A stretch of 64,000 nt of DNA from Borrelia sp. HM. Lineage in GTDB: Bacteria; Spirochaetota; Spirochaetia; Borreliales; Borreliaceae. The notes under the pieces were generated by a model. The model made no database searches, was not told the origin of the DNA, and saw only the letters and a program-made list of their open reading frames with translations. The position numbers and the translations under genes were made by a program. Location of the stretch: assembly GCF_019669085.1 (NCBI RefSeq), contig NZ_AP024401.1, positions 248,001-312,000 of the forward strand, in the 5' to 3' direction. Shown here one piece after another: positions 17,119-26,142 of the stretch; the stretch's first letter is position 1, and every line of letters starts with the position of its first letter.

Positions 17119-17727
17119 ATGAATATAATACTAGAATTTATAGATCTCAACATCGCTTATTCACCAATAATATTTTTTGGGCTACTTATCATTGCTGGCT
17201 TTAATATTCCAATTTCTGAAGATGCAATAGTAATAATAGGCGGAATGCTTTCGAGTCGAAGAAATGAATATACAATTCCAATATTTTTAGCAATTTTCTG
17301 CGGAGCATATATTAGCGACATAATTTCATTTTATATAGGGAAATTTTTAGCCAAAAAATTTTTTAAACAAAAAACAAAAACAAATAAATTATTAGATAAA
17401 ATGAATTACTATTACGGAAAATACGGAAAATTAACCTTAATCTTTGGAAGATTTATTCCATTTGGAATTAGAAATGCAATATTTATGTCAGCAGGAATGG
17501 GAAACATGCGCACTAGTCATTTTCTTATAACTGATTTTTTTGCAGCTATGCTATCAATTACAACCTATTTTATATTAAGCTTTAAAATAGGTCAGGCATT
17601 TAAAATAATACTACCTAAAATTAAAATATTATTACTAATAATATTTATTACAATCACAATAATTTTTGTAATAAATTACATTATAAAAAATAAAAAAACA
17701 CAAAAAGTTGACAAACTTTTAAAATAG
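17119..17727 (+). CDS. dedA: DedA-family membrane protein
   Basis: DedA proteins are inner-membrane proteins of the SNARE-associated/VTT fold, needed for membrane homeostasis and in several species for flipping undecaprenyl phosphate or phospholipids. 202 residues, normal length. Family features are EDAIVIIGGM near residue 35, the FCGAYISDIISFYIGKF segment with its acidic residue, and the basic GRFIPFGIRNAIFMSAG near residue 115. It may be transcribed with pcs, which makes a membrane lipid. Borrelia burgdorferi was reported from memory to have a single essential DedA protein. The promoter of the downstream tRNA overlaps the end of the gene. Confidence 0.9.
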   Translation: MNIILEFIDLNIAYSPIIFFGLLIIAGFNIPISEDAIVIIGGMLSSRRNEYTIPIFLAIFCGAYISDIISFYIGKFLAKKFFKQKTKTNKLLDKMNYYYGKYGKLTLIFGRFIPFGIRNAIFMSAGMGNMRTSHFLITDFFAAMLSITTYFILSFKIGQAFKIILPKIKILLLIIFITITIIFVINYIIKNKKTQKVDKLLK

Positions 17728-17737
17728 CAAATATAAT
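17708..17737 (+). promoter_or_regulatory. tRNA-Leu promoter
   Basis: TTGACA at 17708-17713, an 18-base spacer and TATAAT at 17732-17737: both hexamers are perfect consensus, the best match in the window. It starts inside the last codons of dedA and would initiate about 3 bases before the mature tRNA 5' end. Confidence 0.75.
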
Positions 17738-17746
17738 ATGTATGAC

Positions 17747-17830
17747 GCTGTGGTGGTGGAAGTGGTATACACGCTAGCTTGAGGGGCTAGTGGGCTTATG
17801 CCCATGCTGGTTCAAGTCCAGTCCACAGCA
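17747..17830 (+). tRNA. tRNA-Leu (GAG anticodon)
   Basis: The acceptor stem GCTGTGG (17747-17753) pairs with CCACAGC (17823-17829), with discriminator A at 17830. The anticodon stem CTAGC (17774-17778) pairs with GCTAG (17786-17790) around a seven-base loop whose anticodon GAG is at 17781-17783. A long variable arm (TGGGCTTATGCCCA) follows, as expected for leucine tRNA. The T arm contains GGTTCAAGTCC. CCA is not encoded and must be added. It lies about 150 bases before leuS, whose product charges it. Confidence 0.97.
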
Positions 17831-17882
17831 TAATTGAGCAATCAATCTAAAACATTAAAATTTTAGTCAATCATAAAAGGCA

Positions 17883-17922
17883 TTTTATAGTTATTTTACT
17901 TTTCAGTAAAATAACTATAAAA
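17883..17922. terminator. 18-bp perfect hairpin between tRNA-Leu and leuS
   Basis: Exact arms at 17883-17900 and 17905-17922 around the loop tttc. The stem is long but almost all A/T, and no pure T run follows, so it may be a terminator for the tRNA, a processing signal or a leuS leader element. Outer bases gcatttta and taaaatgc could extend it if a short duplication is looped out. Confidence 0.5.
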
Positions 17923-17981
17923 TATAAAATGCTATAAGCATAAACCTTAAATATAACATTGCTATTTACTTGAGGGGTTAG

Positions 17982-20510
17982 ATGTCTAAGTATAATTTTA
18001 CAGAAATAGAAAAAAAGTGGCAAAATTACTGGGATCAAAACAAAACATATAAAGTTAATGAAGACCCAAACATTCCTAAAGAGAAAAGAATCTATATTCT
18101 AGATATGTTTCCCTATCCTTCATCCAATGGACTTCATGTAGGTCACCCTGAAGGTTATACAGCAACTGACATATTAACAAGATATAAACTATTAAATGGA
18201 TTTAATGTACTTCACCCAATAGGATTTGATAGTTTTGGATTACCTGCAGAAAATTATGCTATACAAACAGGAGAACATCCTAAAAAAATAACTGAAAAAA
18301 ATATTGAAAGATTTAAAGAACAAATTAAAGCACTAGGATTTGCTTACGATTGGGATAGAGAAATTAAAACTCATGATGAAAATTACTATAAATGGACACA
18401 ATGGATTTTCCTAAAATTATATAAAAAAGGTCTAGCTTATACAAAAAAAATACCTGTATGGTACTGTCCAGAGCTTGGAACAGTGCTATCTAATGAAGAA
18501 GTGATTCAAACTCCCAATGGTCCAAGATCGGAGAGAGGATTTCATAAAGTACAAAGAAAACCTTTAAGACAATGGATGCTAAAAATCACACAATACGCAG
18601 AAAGACTCATAAGAGATCTTGAAGACATAGACTGGCCTGAATCTGTTAAAGAAATGCAAAAAAATTGGATTGGTAAATCAATAGGAGCCGAAATTGAATT
18701 TTCAGTCAAATCAAACACAGAAAAGATAAAAGTATTTACAACAAGGCCAGACACAATTTTTGGAGCAACATACTTAGTACTTGCCCCAGAAAACAAGATA
18801 GTAGACAAAATTACAAAAGATAATTTTAAACCACTGATTTCAGAATACAAAAACAAAGAATATCTTAAAAGCGATCTTGAAAGAACATCTCTTGAGAAAG
18901 ATAAAACAGGTGTATTTACAGGGTCATATGCTATAAACCCAATAACTAAAGAAGAAATTCCAATCTGGATATGTAGCTATATACTTGGCACTTATGGCAC
19001 TGGAGCCGTAATGGGCGTTCCAGCACACGATGAAAGAGATTTTTCTTTTGCAAAAAAATACAATCTACCAATAAAACAAGTAGTCTCTAAAACAGGAAAA
19101 AATGAAATACTAACAGAACCATTCACTCAAGATGGCATTTCAATTAATACACCTCAAGAATTTAATAATCTAAAAACAGAGGAAGTAAAAACAAAAGTAA
19201 TAGAATGGATTACTAAAAATAAAAAGGGAGAAAAAAAAGTTAATTACAAACTTAGAGATTGGATTTTTTCAAGACAAAGATATTGGGGAGAACCTATTCC
19301 TATTATGCTTGATAAAGATTTAAATGAAATACCAATAGAAGAAGATCAATTACCCTTAACACTTCCAGAAGTAGAAAATTATAAACCATCAGGCACAGGC
19401 GAATCACCCTTGTCAAGGATAAAAAATTGGGTAAATGTCGAACATAATGGAAAAATGTATCAAAGAGAAACAAACACAATGCCACAATGGGCAGGTTCCT
19501 GCTGGTATTACTTACGTTACATTGATCCAAATAATGAAAAAGAATTTGCAAGCAAAGAAAAAATTAATTACTGGATGCCAGTTGACCTTTATATTGGAGG
19601 TGCAGAGCACTCAGTATTACACTTACTATACGCAAGATTTTGGCACAAAGTTCTCTACGATTTAGGATATGTTAACACAAAAGAACCTTTCAAAAAACTC
19701 ATAAATCAAGGTATGATAACATCATTTGCATATCAAGACGAGCATGGAATTTTAATTCCCAATGATGAAGTCGAGAAAAGAGATAATAAATTTTTTTCCA
19801 AAAAAAATAATAAAGAACTAAAACAAATAGTAGCAAAAATGTCAAAATCATTAAAAAATATAATAAATCCAGATAATATAATTAAAGAATATGGCGCAGA
19901 TTCAATGAGAATATACGAAATGTTCATGGGACCTTTAACTGATTCAAAACCTTGGAATACACAAGGATTAGCTGGAATTTTCAGATTTTTAAACAAAATA
20001 TGGACTATAAAAAACAAAGAACTAACAAAAGAAGCAGCACCAAAAAAATTAATATCTGAACTTCACAAAACAATCAAAAAAGTAACAGAAGATATAGAAA
20101 GATTAAGTTTTAACACTGCAATATCATCATTAATGATATTGACAAATGAGCTTTTAAAATATAATAAAAATTATTTGGAAATTTTTAAACCTCTAACGAT
20201 TATTCTCTCACCATTTGCACCACATCTAGGAGAAGAATTATGGGAATATATTAAAGAAAAACCTAGCATATTCAAAAATACAAAATGGCCTAAATATAAT
20301 CCAAATCTCATTATTGATGAAACAAAAGACATTGTATTACAAATTAATGGAAAAATAAAAGATATAATTACACTAAATAACGAAACAGATGAAAAAACTC
20401 TTAAAGACATTGCACTTAAAAATCAAAAAATTATGCAAAATATACAAAATAAGAAAATAATAAAGATCATTACGGTCAAAGATAAGCTTATAAATATAGT
20501 AATAGAATAA
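17982..20510 (+). CDS. leuS: Leucyl-tRNA synthetase
   Basis: It charges tRNA-Leu with leucine. Class I synthetase, 842 residues, full length. The HIGH-type motif HVGH starts at residue 52 (GLHVGHPEGYTATD) and KMSKS is at 619-623. The CP1 editing domain is present, with TTRPDTIFGATYLVL and GTGAVMGVPAHDERDF, so mischarged tRNA should be cleared. The anticodon-binding and C-terminal domains follow. GAGGGG lies four bases before the ATG, a slightly short spacing. It stands directly behind a tRNA-Leu gene. No T-box or other leucine-sensing leader was seen between them. Confidence 0.98.
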   Translation: MSKYNFTEIEKKWQNYWDQNKTYKVNEDPNIPKEKRIYILDMFPYPSSNGLHVGHPEGYTATDILTRYKLLNGFNVLHPIGFDSFGLPAENYAIQTGEHPKKITEKNIERFKEQIKALGFAYDWDREIKTHDENYYKWTQWIFLKLYKKGLAYTKKIPVWYCPELGTVLSNEEVIQTPNGPRSERGFHKVQRKPLRQWMLKITQYAERLIRDLEDIDWPESVKEMQKNWIGKSIGAEIEFSVKSNTEKIKVFTTRPDTIFGATYLVLAPENKIVDKITKDNFKPLISEYKNKEYLKSDLERTSLEKDKTGVFTGSYAINPITKEEIPIWICSYILGTYGTGAVMGVPAHDERDFSFAKKYNLPIKQVVSKTGKNEILTEPFTQDGISINTPQEFNNLKTEEVKTKVIEWITKNKKGEKKVNYKLRDWIFSRQRYWGEPIPIMLDKDLNEIPIEEDQLPLTLPEVENYKPSGTGESPLSRIKNWVNVEHNGKMYQRETNTMPQWAGSCWYYLRYIDPNNEKEFASKEKINYWMPVDLYIGGAEHSVLHLLYARFWHKVLYDLGYVNTKEPFKKLINQGMITSFAYQDEHGILIPNDEVEKRDNKFFSKKNNKELKQIVAKMSKSLKNIINPDNIIKEYGADSMRIYEMFMGPLTDSKPWNTQGLAGIFRFLNKIWTIKNKELTKEAAPKKLISELHKTIKKVTEDIERLSFNTAISSLMILTNELLKYNKNYLEIFKPLTIILSPFAPHLGEELWEYIKEKPSIFKNTKWPKYNPNLIIDETKDIVLQINGKIKDIITLNNETDEKTLKDIALKNQKIMQNIQNKKIIKIITVKDKLINIVIE

Positions 20511-20575
20511 AGTAGTAAAACAAAAATGAGTTTATAACTTATAAATATATTTATAAAATAAAGAGGCAAACAAAA

Positions 20576-22873
20576 ATGGATTTTGAAAAATTAAGTATTA
20601 AATATAAGACGTTAATATTAATAGTATTAATGTCAATAACAATCTTTTTAGGATTTTCCTTAAAAAATATACAATTCAATTCTGATGTTTCAAAACTTAT
20701 CCCAACAACCGAAGAAAATACTGAAAAAACAACCGATATGGATAAAAGTAAGTCACTATTACCAACAATAGTAATGTTTAAAGACAAAAAAGGAATTTTT
20801 AACAAAGAAACATTTGTTAAAATTAGCAAAGTAGCAAAAGAAATCACTGATATACTAAAACTACAATCCAACTCTGTTACAAGTATATTTACTTATTTCC
20901 CGCAATTTAAAAAAGATACATACACAGATGAAGATATGATTAAGATAAAAGAAAAAATAAATTCAACACCTTTTATAAAAAATAAATTTATAAATAATGA
21001 TGATACTTTAATGCTATTTATGGTTATCTCAACAGAGAGCAATAATATAAACTTTGGTCATAGTTTAAAGAATGAGATTGAAAGAATGGAAGCTACAATT
21101 AAAAAATATGAAACTGATGACCTAAAGCTTTACTTAACAGGAGATCTTATAATAAGGGAAAAAATACTCAACTACATGGTAGACGACTTTAAATTTTTAG
21201 GTCCATTTGCTACTTTTGTAGTAATACTATCACTTTATTTTATTGTGAGAAATATATTAGGAGCAATAATTCCTGTTCTTATTGCACTACTTGCAATAAT
21301 CTGGACTTTTGGAATAAAAAGCCTTTTAATGTCTCCAATCACTGTTCCAGAAACAACAATGATTGTACTCCTTATTTCAATTGGATGCGCTAATTCTGTA
21401 CATATAATAAATGGAATATTAAAGAGAATTAAAAAAGAACCTTTCACTGAAGATACAATAATAAATACAGTTAAAACACTCAAAGTACCAATAATTTTAA
21501 CTTCTCTTACAACAGCTTTTGGATTCTTATCATTAACAGGATCATCAATATATGCATACAGAATAATGGGAATTTTTATGTCACTAGGAGTTATTATTGC
21601 AATGCTAATGTCATTACTAGTACTACCTGGAATACTAGTAAAAATACCATTTAAACATAAAGAAATTAAAGAAAGTCAAAAATTAAAAAAAGGATTTCTT
21701 GAAAGACTATCATTAATAAACCAAAAAGTTACAAACTGGATGTTAAATAACAAATATCTTTCATCCACAATAACCTTAATTATTTTATTAATCTCAATTA
21801 TAGGTCTTTTCAATATAGAAATCAATTTTGACGAAAAAGAATATTTTAAAGAAAGTACAAGTGTCAAACAAACATTAAATCTCATGCAAAAAGAAATAGG
21901 AGGAACTTCAATTATTAAAATTGAGATCAAGGGAACTCCTGGCGAATTTAAAAATGAAAAAACCATGAAAACCCTAGATCTAATTACAGATAAAATTGAT
22001 CAATTTACTGAGAAAACACAATCTAATTCAATAAATAAAGTTGTAAGATTGATGAACTTCAAATTCAAAAAAGAAAATCCACAAGAGTATAGGCTTCCTG
22101 AAAATCAAGCTGTATTAAATAAACTAATACTCTTAATAAGTAGGAGCAACTCTATTAAGAATATGGCAAAAATTTATATTAATGATGATTGGTCTCAAAT
22201 ATCAATTCTTGTAATAACAGATCAAAATTCAACTGAGGAAATTAAAAATTTTGCAAACTACTCCAGCAATTTAATTGAAAAACATATGCCAAAACATGAA
22301 TATAAATTTTCAGGCGCATATGAAAAAATATTAATATCTAAAATTATGGTATTAGAACAAATCACAAACATTATCACAACTCTTAGTGCAATCACACTAC
22401 TTTTAATGTTATTTTTTAAATCCATGAAAACTGGAATAATCATTGCAGCCCCAGTAGTATGGTCAGTATTTTTAAATTTTGCCGTAATGAAACTTTTTGG
22501 GATAACCCTCAATCCTGCAACAGCAGCAATTGCATCAGTCAGTATGGGTATAGGAGTAGACTATTCTATTCATTTCTTTAATGCATTTAGATTAAATTAT
22601 CAAATAACAAAAGATTATAAAACAGCTTTAATTCAATCAATTCCTAATGTATTTGATGGCATCTTTGCAAATTCAATATCAGTAGGGATAGGATTCTTAA
22701 CATTAATATTTTCCACTTATAAAATAATCTCAACACTTGGTGCAATCATAGCCTTTACAATGATAACAACATCTCTTGCATCATTAACACTACTGCCATT
22801 GTTAATTTATCTCTTTAAACCAACAGTTAAGATACTAAGAATAGAAAACTCAATAATAAAAGCAAAAAAATAA
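20576..22873 (+). CDS. RND/MMPL-type membrane transport protein
   Basis: 765 residues with the duplicated RND layout. TM1 is near residues 12-30, followed by a first periplasmic domain and five helices (about 210-370), then a second half with a TM near 400-420, another loop, and helices from about 590 to 750. Typical segments are LISIGCANSVHIINGILKRI and the matching ASVSMGIGVDYSIHFFNAF in the second half. This hydrophobe/amphiphile-exporter-like or SSD-type family moves lipids or hydrophobic molecules using ion gradients. The substrate cannot be read from the sequence. GAGG lies nine bases before the ATG. It is convergent with lon. Confidence 0.85.
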   Translation: MDFEKLSIKYKTLILIVLMSITIFLGFSLKNIQFNSDVSKLIPTTEENTEKTTDMDKSKSLLPTIVMFKDKKGIFNKETFVKISKVAKEITDILKLQSNSVTSIFTYFPQFKKDTYTDEDMIKIKEKINSTPFIKNKFINNDDTLMLFMVISTESNNINFGHSLKNEIERMEATIKKYETDDLKLYLTGDLIIREKILNYMVDDFKFLGPFATFVVILSLYFIVRNILGAIIPVLIALLAIIWTFGIKSLLMSPITVPETTMIVLLISIGCANSVHIINGILKRIKKEPFTEDTIINTVKTLKVPIILTSLTTAFGFLSLTGSSIYAYRIMGIFMSLGVIIAMLMSLLVLPGILVKIPFKHKEIKESQKLKKGFLERLSLINQKVTNWMLNNKYLSSTITLIILLISIIGLFNIEINFDEKEYFKESTSVKQTLNLMQKEIGGTSIIKIEIKGTPGEFKNEKTMKTLDLITDKIDQFTEKTQSNSINKVVRLMNFKFKKENPQEYRLPENQAVLNKLILLISRSNSIKNMAKIYINDDWSQISILVITDQNSTEEIKNFANYSSNLIEKHMPKHEYKFSGAYEKILISKIMVLEQITNIITTLSAITLLLMLFFKSMKTGIIIAAPVVWSVFLNFAVMKLFGITLNPATAAIASVSMGIGVDYSIHFFNAFRLNYQITKDYKTALIQSIPNVFDGIFANSISVGIGFLTLIFSTYKIISTLGAIIAFTMITTSLASLTLLPLLIYLFKPTVKILRIENSIIKAKK

Positions 22874-22915
22874 CATATTGGAAAGAGTAATAAAGTTTAA
22901 GATAAGACTTAGAAT

Positions 22916-25339
22916 CTAGAATAATAATTTAATAACTTCATGCATATTATCCACAAGATGAAAATTTATACCACTCTTAATGTTGGTAGGAATATCATCA
23001 AGATCTACTTTATTTGATTTAGGAATAATAATATGCTCAACTCCACTTCGTTTAGCAGCAATTATTTTTGCTCTAAGTCCACCAATAGCCATTACATTTC
23101 CTGTTAATGATAACTCTCCTGTCATAGCTAAATTAGGTCTTACAGTTTTATTAAGAGCTAAAGATATAAAAGCACTAGCAATAGTAATACCAGCAGAAGG
23201 TCCATCTTTTGGAGTTGCACCTTCTGGAATATGCAAATGAATTGCATATTTTTCAAAAAAAGCACTGTGCAAATTAAGCTCATCACTAATACTGTTAACA
23301 TAAGTAAGTGCAATATTTGCAGATTCCTTCATCACATCGCCAAGTCTACCTGTTAACTTAATACCAGAAGATTTAGATTTAGTTTTAACTGTCTCAATAA
23401 CTAAAGTTGACCCTCCATAATTGGTCCAAGCAAGACCCATTACCATACCTGGAGACATCACTTTATTTAAAAATTCTTCTTTTCTAAATACAGGAATACC
23501 AATATATTCTTCCAGATTTTCCTTAGAAATCTGGTATGCCTTAACAGAATCATTCTCAATAAGTTTTCTTGCAACTTTTCTAACAATTTGTTTTAAATAT
23601 TTTTCAAAATTTCTCAGTCCATTATCTCTGGCATATTCCCTAGCAATCTGAACAAGAGCTGAACTTTGAAATTTTAAAGAATCTTTATCAACACCATTTT
23701 CTTTTAAAACCTTAGGTATTAAATATTTTCTTGCTATCTCTATTTTTTCATCATCAACATATCCTGAGAGATGAATTATTTCCATTCTATTTAGTAAAGG
23801 TATAGGTATTGTCTCAAGAGAATTAGCTGTTAAAATAAAAAATACATTAGAAATATCAAAAGGCAAATCAAGATAATGATCTCTAAAATTTATATTTTGC
23901 TCAGGATCTAAAACTTCAAGAAGGACAGAAAATGGATCCCCATAATTAGACGCTGAAACTTTATCAATCTCGTCTATTAAAAAAACAGGAGAATTTGTCT
24001 TTGTAATTCTTAATCCTTGAATAATTTTTCCAGGCAACGCTCCAACATACGTTCTCCTATGACCTTTAATCTCAGATTCATCTCTCATACCACCTACAGA
24101 AAATCTAAAAAATTTTGTTTTAAGAACTTCAGCAATAGCTGTCCCTATAGAGGTCTTACCAACTCCAGGAGGGCCAACCAAAAGCATAATAGCTCCTTTT
24201 TGAGATTTTCTTAATTTAAGAACAGAAATATATTCAATAATTCTATCCTTAACTTCTTTCATACCATAATGAGTTTTATCTAAAACCTTACCTGCTTTTT
24301 GCAAATTAAATTTGTCGAAATTAACTTTAGATTCTCCCCAAGGAAGATTGGTAATAAGTTCAAGATAGTTTCTAACTACAATATACTCAGATGAATGCCT
24401 TTCAAGAAATGAAAATTTTTCAAGCTCCCTTTCAACTGTTTCTAAAGCTTCTCCTTTTAACACTAAAGCATCAATTTTGGATTTAAGTTTTACAAATTCA
24501 TTACTCCTTTCATCTCCTACACCAAGCTCAGCTTTAATGGCTTTAAGTTGTTCTTTTAAGAAGAATTCTTTTTGTTGTTTTTCTAACTTTTCCTGAATTC
24601 CTTTAGCAATTTTATTTTGAATCTCAATTAAATTTAATTCTTCATAAATTAATTCCAAAATCTTTTGAAGCCTATCTTTAACACTTAAAGTTTCAAGTAC
24701 CTCTTGATGAGACTCTTTTGAAGATGAAATCATTCCTGCAACAACATCACATAATCGACCTTTATCCTCAATATTGACCATATTTAATTGAAATTCAGGC
24801 ATCTTTCTATGTGAAAATATTTCTTTAGTTCTAAGCAAAATACTACTATAAATTGCTTTAGATTGAATATCATCTTTTTTAACCGCAATTTGTTTTAAAT
24901 AGTCAACCTCAATTATCGGAAACTCTTTATTAAGAATAACCTTAACAAACTTCACTCTGTCAACAGTTGAAACAAAAATATTATACCCACCATCAGGAAG
25001 ATTAATCTTTTTAACTATTTTAGCCGTCACACCAACAGAATAAATATCTTTTTTATAATTGATAGTCAGTTTATCACTCTTATTACCTACTTTTTCTAAA
25101 AATAAATCACGCAATACAAATAAGGAGACGATACCATTACCCTTAATGATATAATCAACAGCCTTCATATCAGTATCAGAAACTATAATAATTGGAATAA
25201 ACATACCTGGAAATACAGGATGTGATGGAACTGCAATTAAAGGCACTCTAACAGGCTTATCAAAATGCGGTAAAATGCCCCCCCCAGAGTTTTTTGAACG
25301 CTTCTTCCCCTTAGAAACAGTATCTTTTAATTCCTCCAT
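22916..25339 (-). CDS. lon: ATP-dependent protease Lon
   Basis: This cytosolic AAA+ protease removes misfolded and regulatory proteins. 807 residues in the standard order: N-terminal substrate domain, coiled coil near residue 250, AAA+ module with Walker A around K395 (GPPGVGKTS) and FLIDEIDKV, then the protease domain with the Ser-Lys dyad S715 (PKDGPSAGIT) and K758 (GGLRAKIIAA). The dyad spacing of 43 matches E. coli Lon. AAGGAG lies about 12 bases before the ATG. Codons 19-21 form an eight-G run. Borrelia has two lon genes; this position matches lon-1 (BB0253 from memory). It is divergent from the recO-like gene. Confidence 0.95.
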   Translation of the reverse strand: MEELKDTVSKGKKRSKNSGGGILPHFDKPVRVPLIAVPSHPVFPGMFIPIIIVSDTDMKAVDYIIKGNGIVSLFVLRDLFLEKVGNKSDKLTINYKKDIYSVGVTAKIVKKINLPDGGYNIFVSTVDRVKFVKVILNKEFPIIEVDYLKQIAVKKDDIQSKAIYSSILLRTKEIFSHRKMPEFQLNMVNIEDKGRLCDVVAGMISSSKESHQEVLETLSVKDRLQKILELIYEELNLIEIQNKIAKGIQEKLEKQQKEFFLKEQLKAIKAELGVGDERSNEFVKLKSKIDALVLKGEALETVERELEKFSFLERHSSEYIVVRNYLELITNLPWGESKVNFDKFNLQKAGKVLDKTHYGMKEVKDRIIEYISVLKLRKSQKGAIMLLVGPPGVGKTSIGTAIAEVLKTKFFRFSVGGMRDESEIKGHRRTYVGALPGKIIQGLRITKTNSPVFLIDEIDKVSASNYGDPFSVLLEVLDPEQNINFRDHYLDLPFDISNVFFILTANSLETIPIPLLNRMEIIHLSGYVDDEKIEIARKYLIPKVLKENGVDKDSLKFQSSALVQIAREYARDNGLRNFEKYLKQIVRKVARKLIENDSVKAYQISKENLEEYIGIPVFRKEEFLNKVMSPGMVMGLAWTNYGGSTLVIETVKTKSKSSGIKLTGRLGDVMKESANIALTYVNSISDELNLHSAFFEKYAIHLHIPEGATPKDGPSAGITIASAFISLALNKTVRPNLAMTGELSLTGNVMAIGGLRAKIIAAKRSGVEHIIIPKSNKVDLDDIPTNIKSGINFHLVDNMHEVIKLLF
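25278..25285 (-). repeat. G8 homopolymer tract in lon codons 19-21
   Basis: Eight C on the plus strand, read as eight G in lon (Ser-Gly-Gly-Gly-Ile). It is in a flexible, basic N-terminal tail before the folded domain. Such a run is striking in this AT-rich sequence. A one-base slip would shift the frame near the start of the gene. Confidence 0.85.
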
Positions 25340-25433
25340 AGAATATTCAATCTCCTTAAGTTCAATTATAACAAAAGAAAATTTTTATGAAAATTCATTT
25401 AACAATGAATTTTTTTATTATACAATATGTATA

Positions 25434-26120
25434 ATGCAGTTTACCAAAATTAATGCTATTATAACAAATTTGTATTACAAAAAAAGTTACTACTTCGTAA
25501 GTCTATTTCATTCACAAGGCATTACTAACACAATAGTTTATAATTCTACTATAAAAAAATTTAAATCAAACATCAATAACTTAGTAAAAGCCAATTTTGA
25601 AATAGTAAAAGAAAACAATTTGTGCAAGATAATAGAAGTTAACGACGAAGAATTCATTATGCAAGATTTAACCTATGAAAAACTAATAATCATCAATATT
25701 TGGCTTAAGCTCATCAATTTAAGTTTTGATAATGGAGAATGCTTCGATTTATTTACAGAAGCTATTGATGCTATTAATGCCTCTAGCTTAGAAAAAGCAA
25801 AACTAATTGACTTGCAATACAAGGTAAGATTTCTCATAATAAAGGGATTATTGTACTTATCAAAAGTATGTTTTCAATGTAAAAAACAAATTGATAATTA
25901 CTATTACTATAGTACCCAGGTTAATGGATTTAACTGTATAAAATGTACCAGTAATAAAAATAATTATATTAGTGCAGGGAGTTTTAAATATTTAGAATAT
26001 TTAAATCAAAAAAAGATAAATAAAACCCTAAATGTAAACTTGACTCATAAGTCAAGAAAACTTCTTGAATGCATGATCAAAAACAAGATCAATACAGAGT
26101 TTGAAAAAACACTTCTCTAA
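25434..26120 (+). CDS. recO: RecO-like DNA recombination/repair protein
   Basis: 228 residues when started at the ATG at 25434; upstream in-frame codons run antisense into lon and are rejected. The RecO pattern is visible. The N-terminal part, MQFTKINAIITNLYYKKSYY then VSLFHSQGITNTIVYNS, resembles the RecO OB-fold opening. A helical middle follows (EKLIIINIWLKLINLSF). There is also a four-cysteine zinc site C146-x2-C149-x18-C168-x2-C171 with GF before the second pair, where RecO proteins carry theirs. The length is near the usual 240. RecO loads RecA on SSB-coated DNA with RecR. It is 22 bases before recJ, another gene of that pathway. The call is by motif, length and context. The ATG has no ribosome site but a TACAAT box seven bases upstream. 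Confidence 0.65.
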   Translation: MQFTKINAIITNLYYKKSYYFVSLFHSQGITNTIVYNSTIKKFKSNINNLVKANFEIVKENNLCKIIEVNDEEFIMQDLTYEKLIIINIWLKLINLSFDNGECFDLFTEAIDAINASSLEKAKLIDLQYKVRFLIIKGLLYLSKVCFQCKKQIDNYYYYSTQVNGFNCIKCTSNKNNYISAGSFKYLEYLNQKKINKTLNVNLTHKSRKLLECMIKNKINTEFEKTLL

Positions 26121-26142
26121 ATAAAACAATCTGGAATAGTAA

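Noticed and set aside
17847-17866. Small CTAAAA/TTTTAG inverted repeat after the tRNA
   Set aside because: Six-base A/T arms are common by chance in this base composition.
17831-17981. T-box leader controlling leuS
   Set aside because: The conserved T-box and specifier-loop sequences are absent, and the hairpin is nearly all A/T.
25275-25433. N-terminal extension of the RecO-like ORF to an ATG at 25275
   Set aside because: This part is antisense to the start of lon, starts within the C8 run, and has no RecO character; the ATG at 25434 gives the family length.
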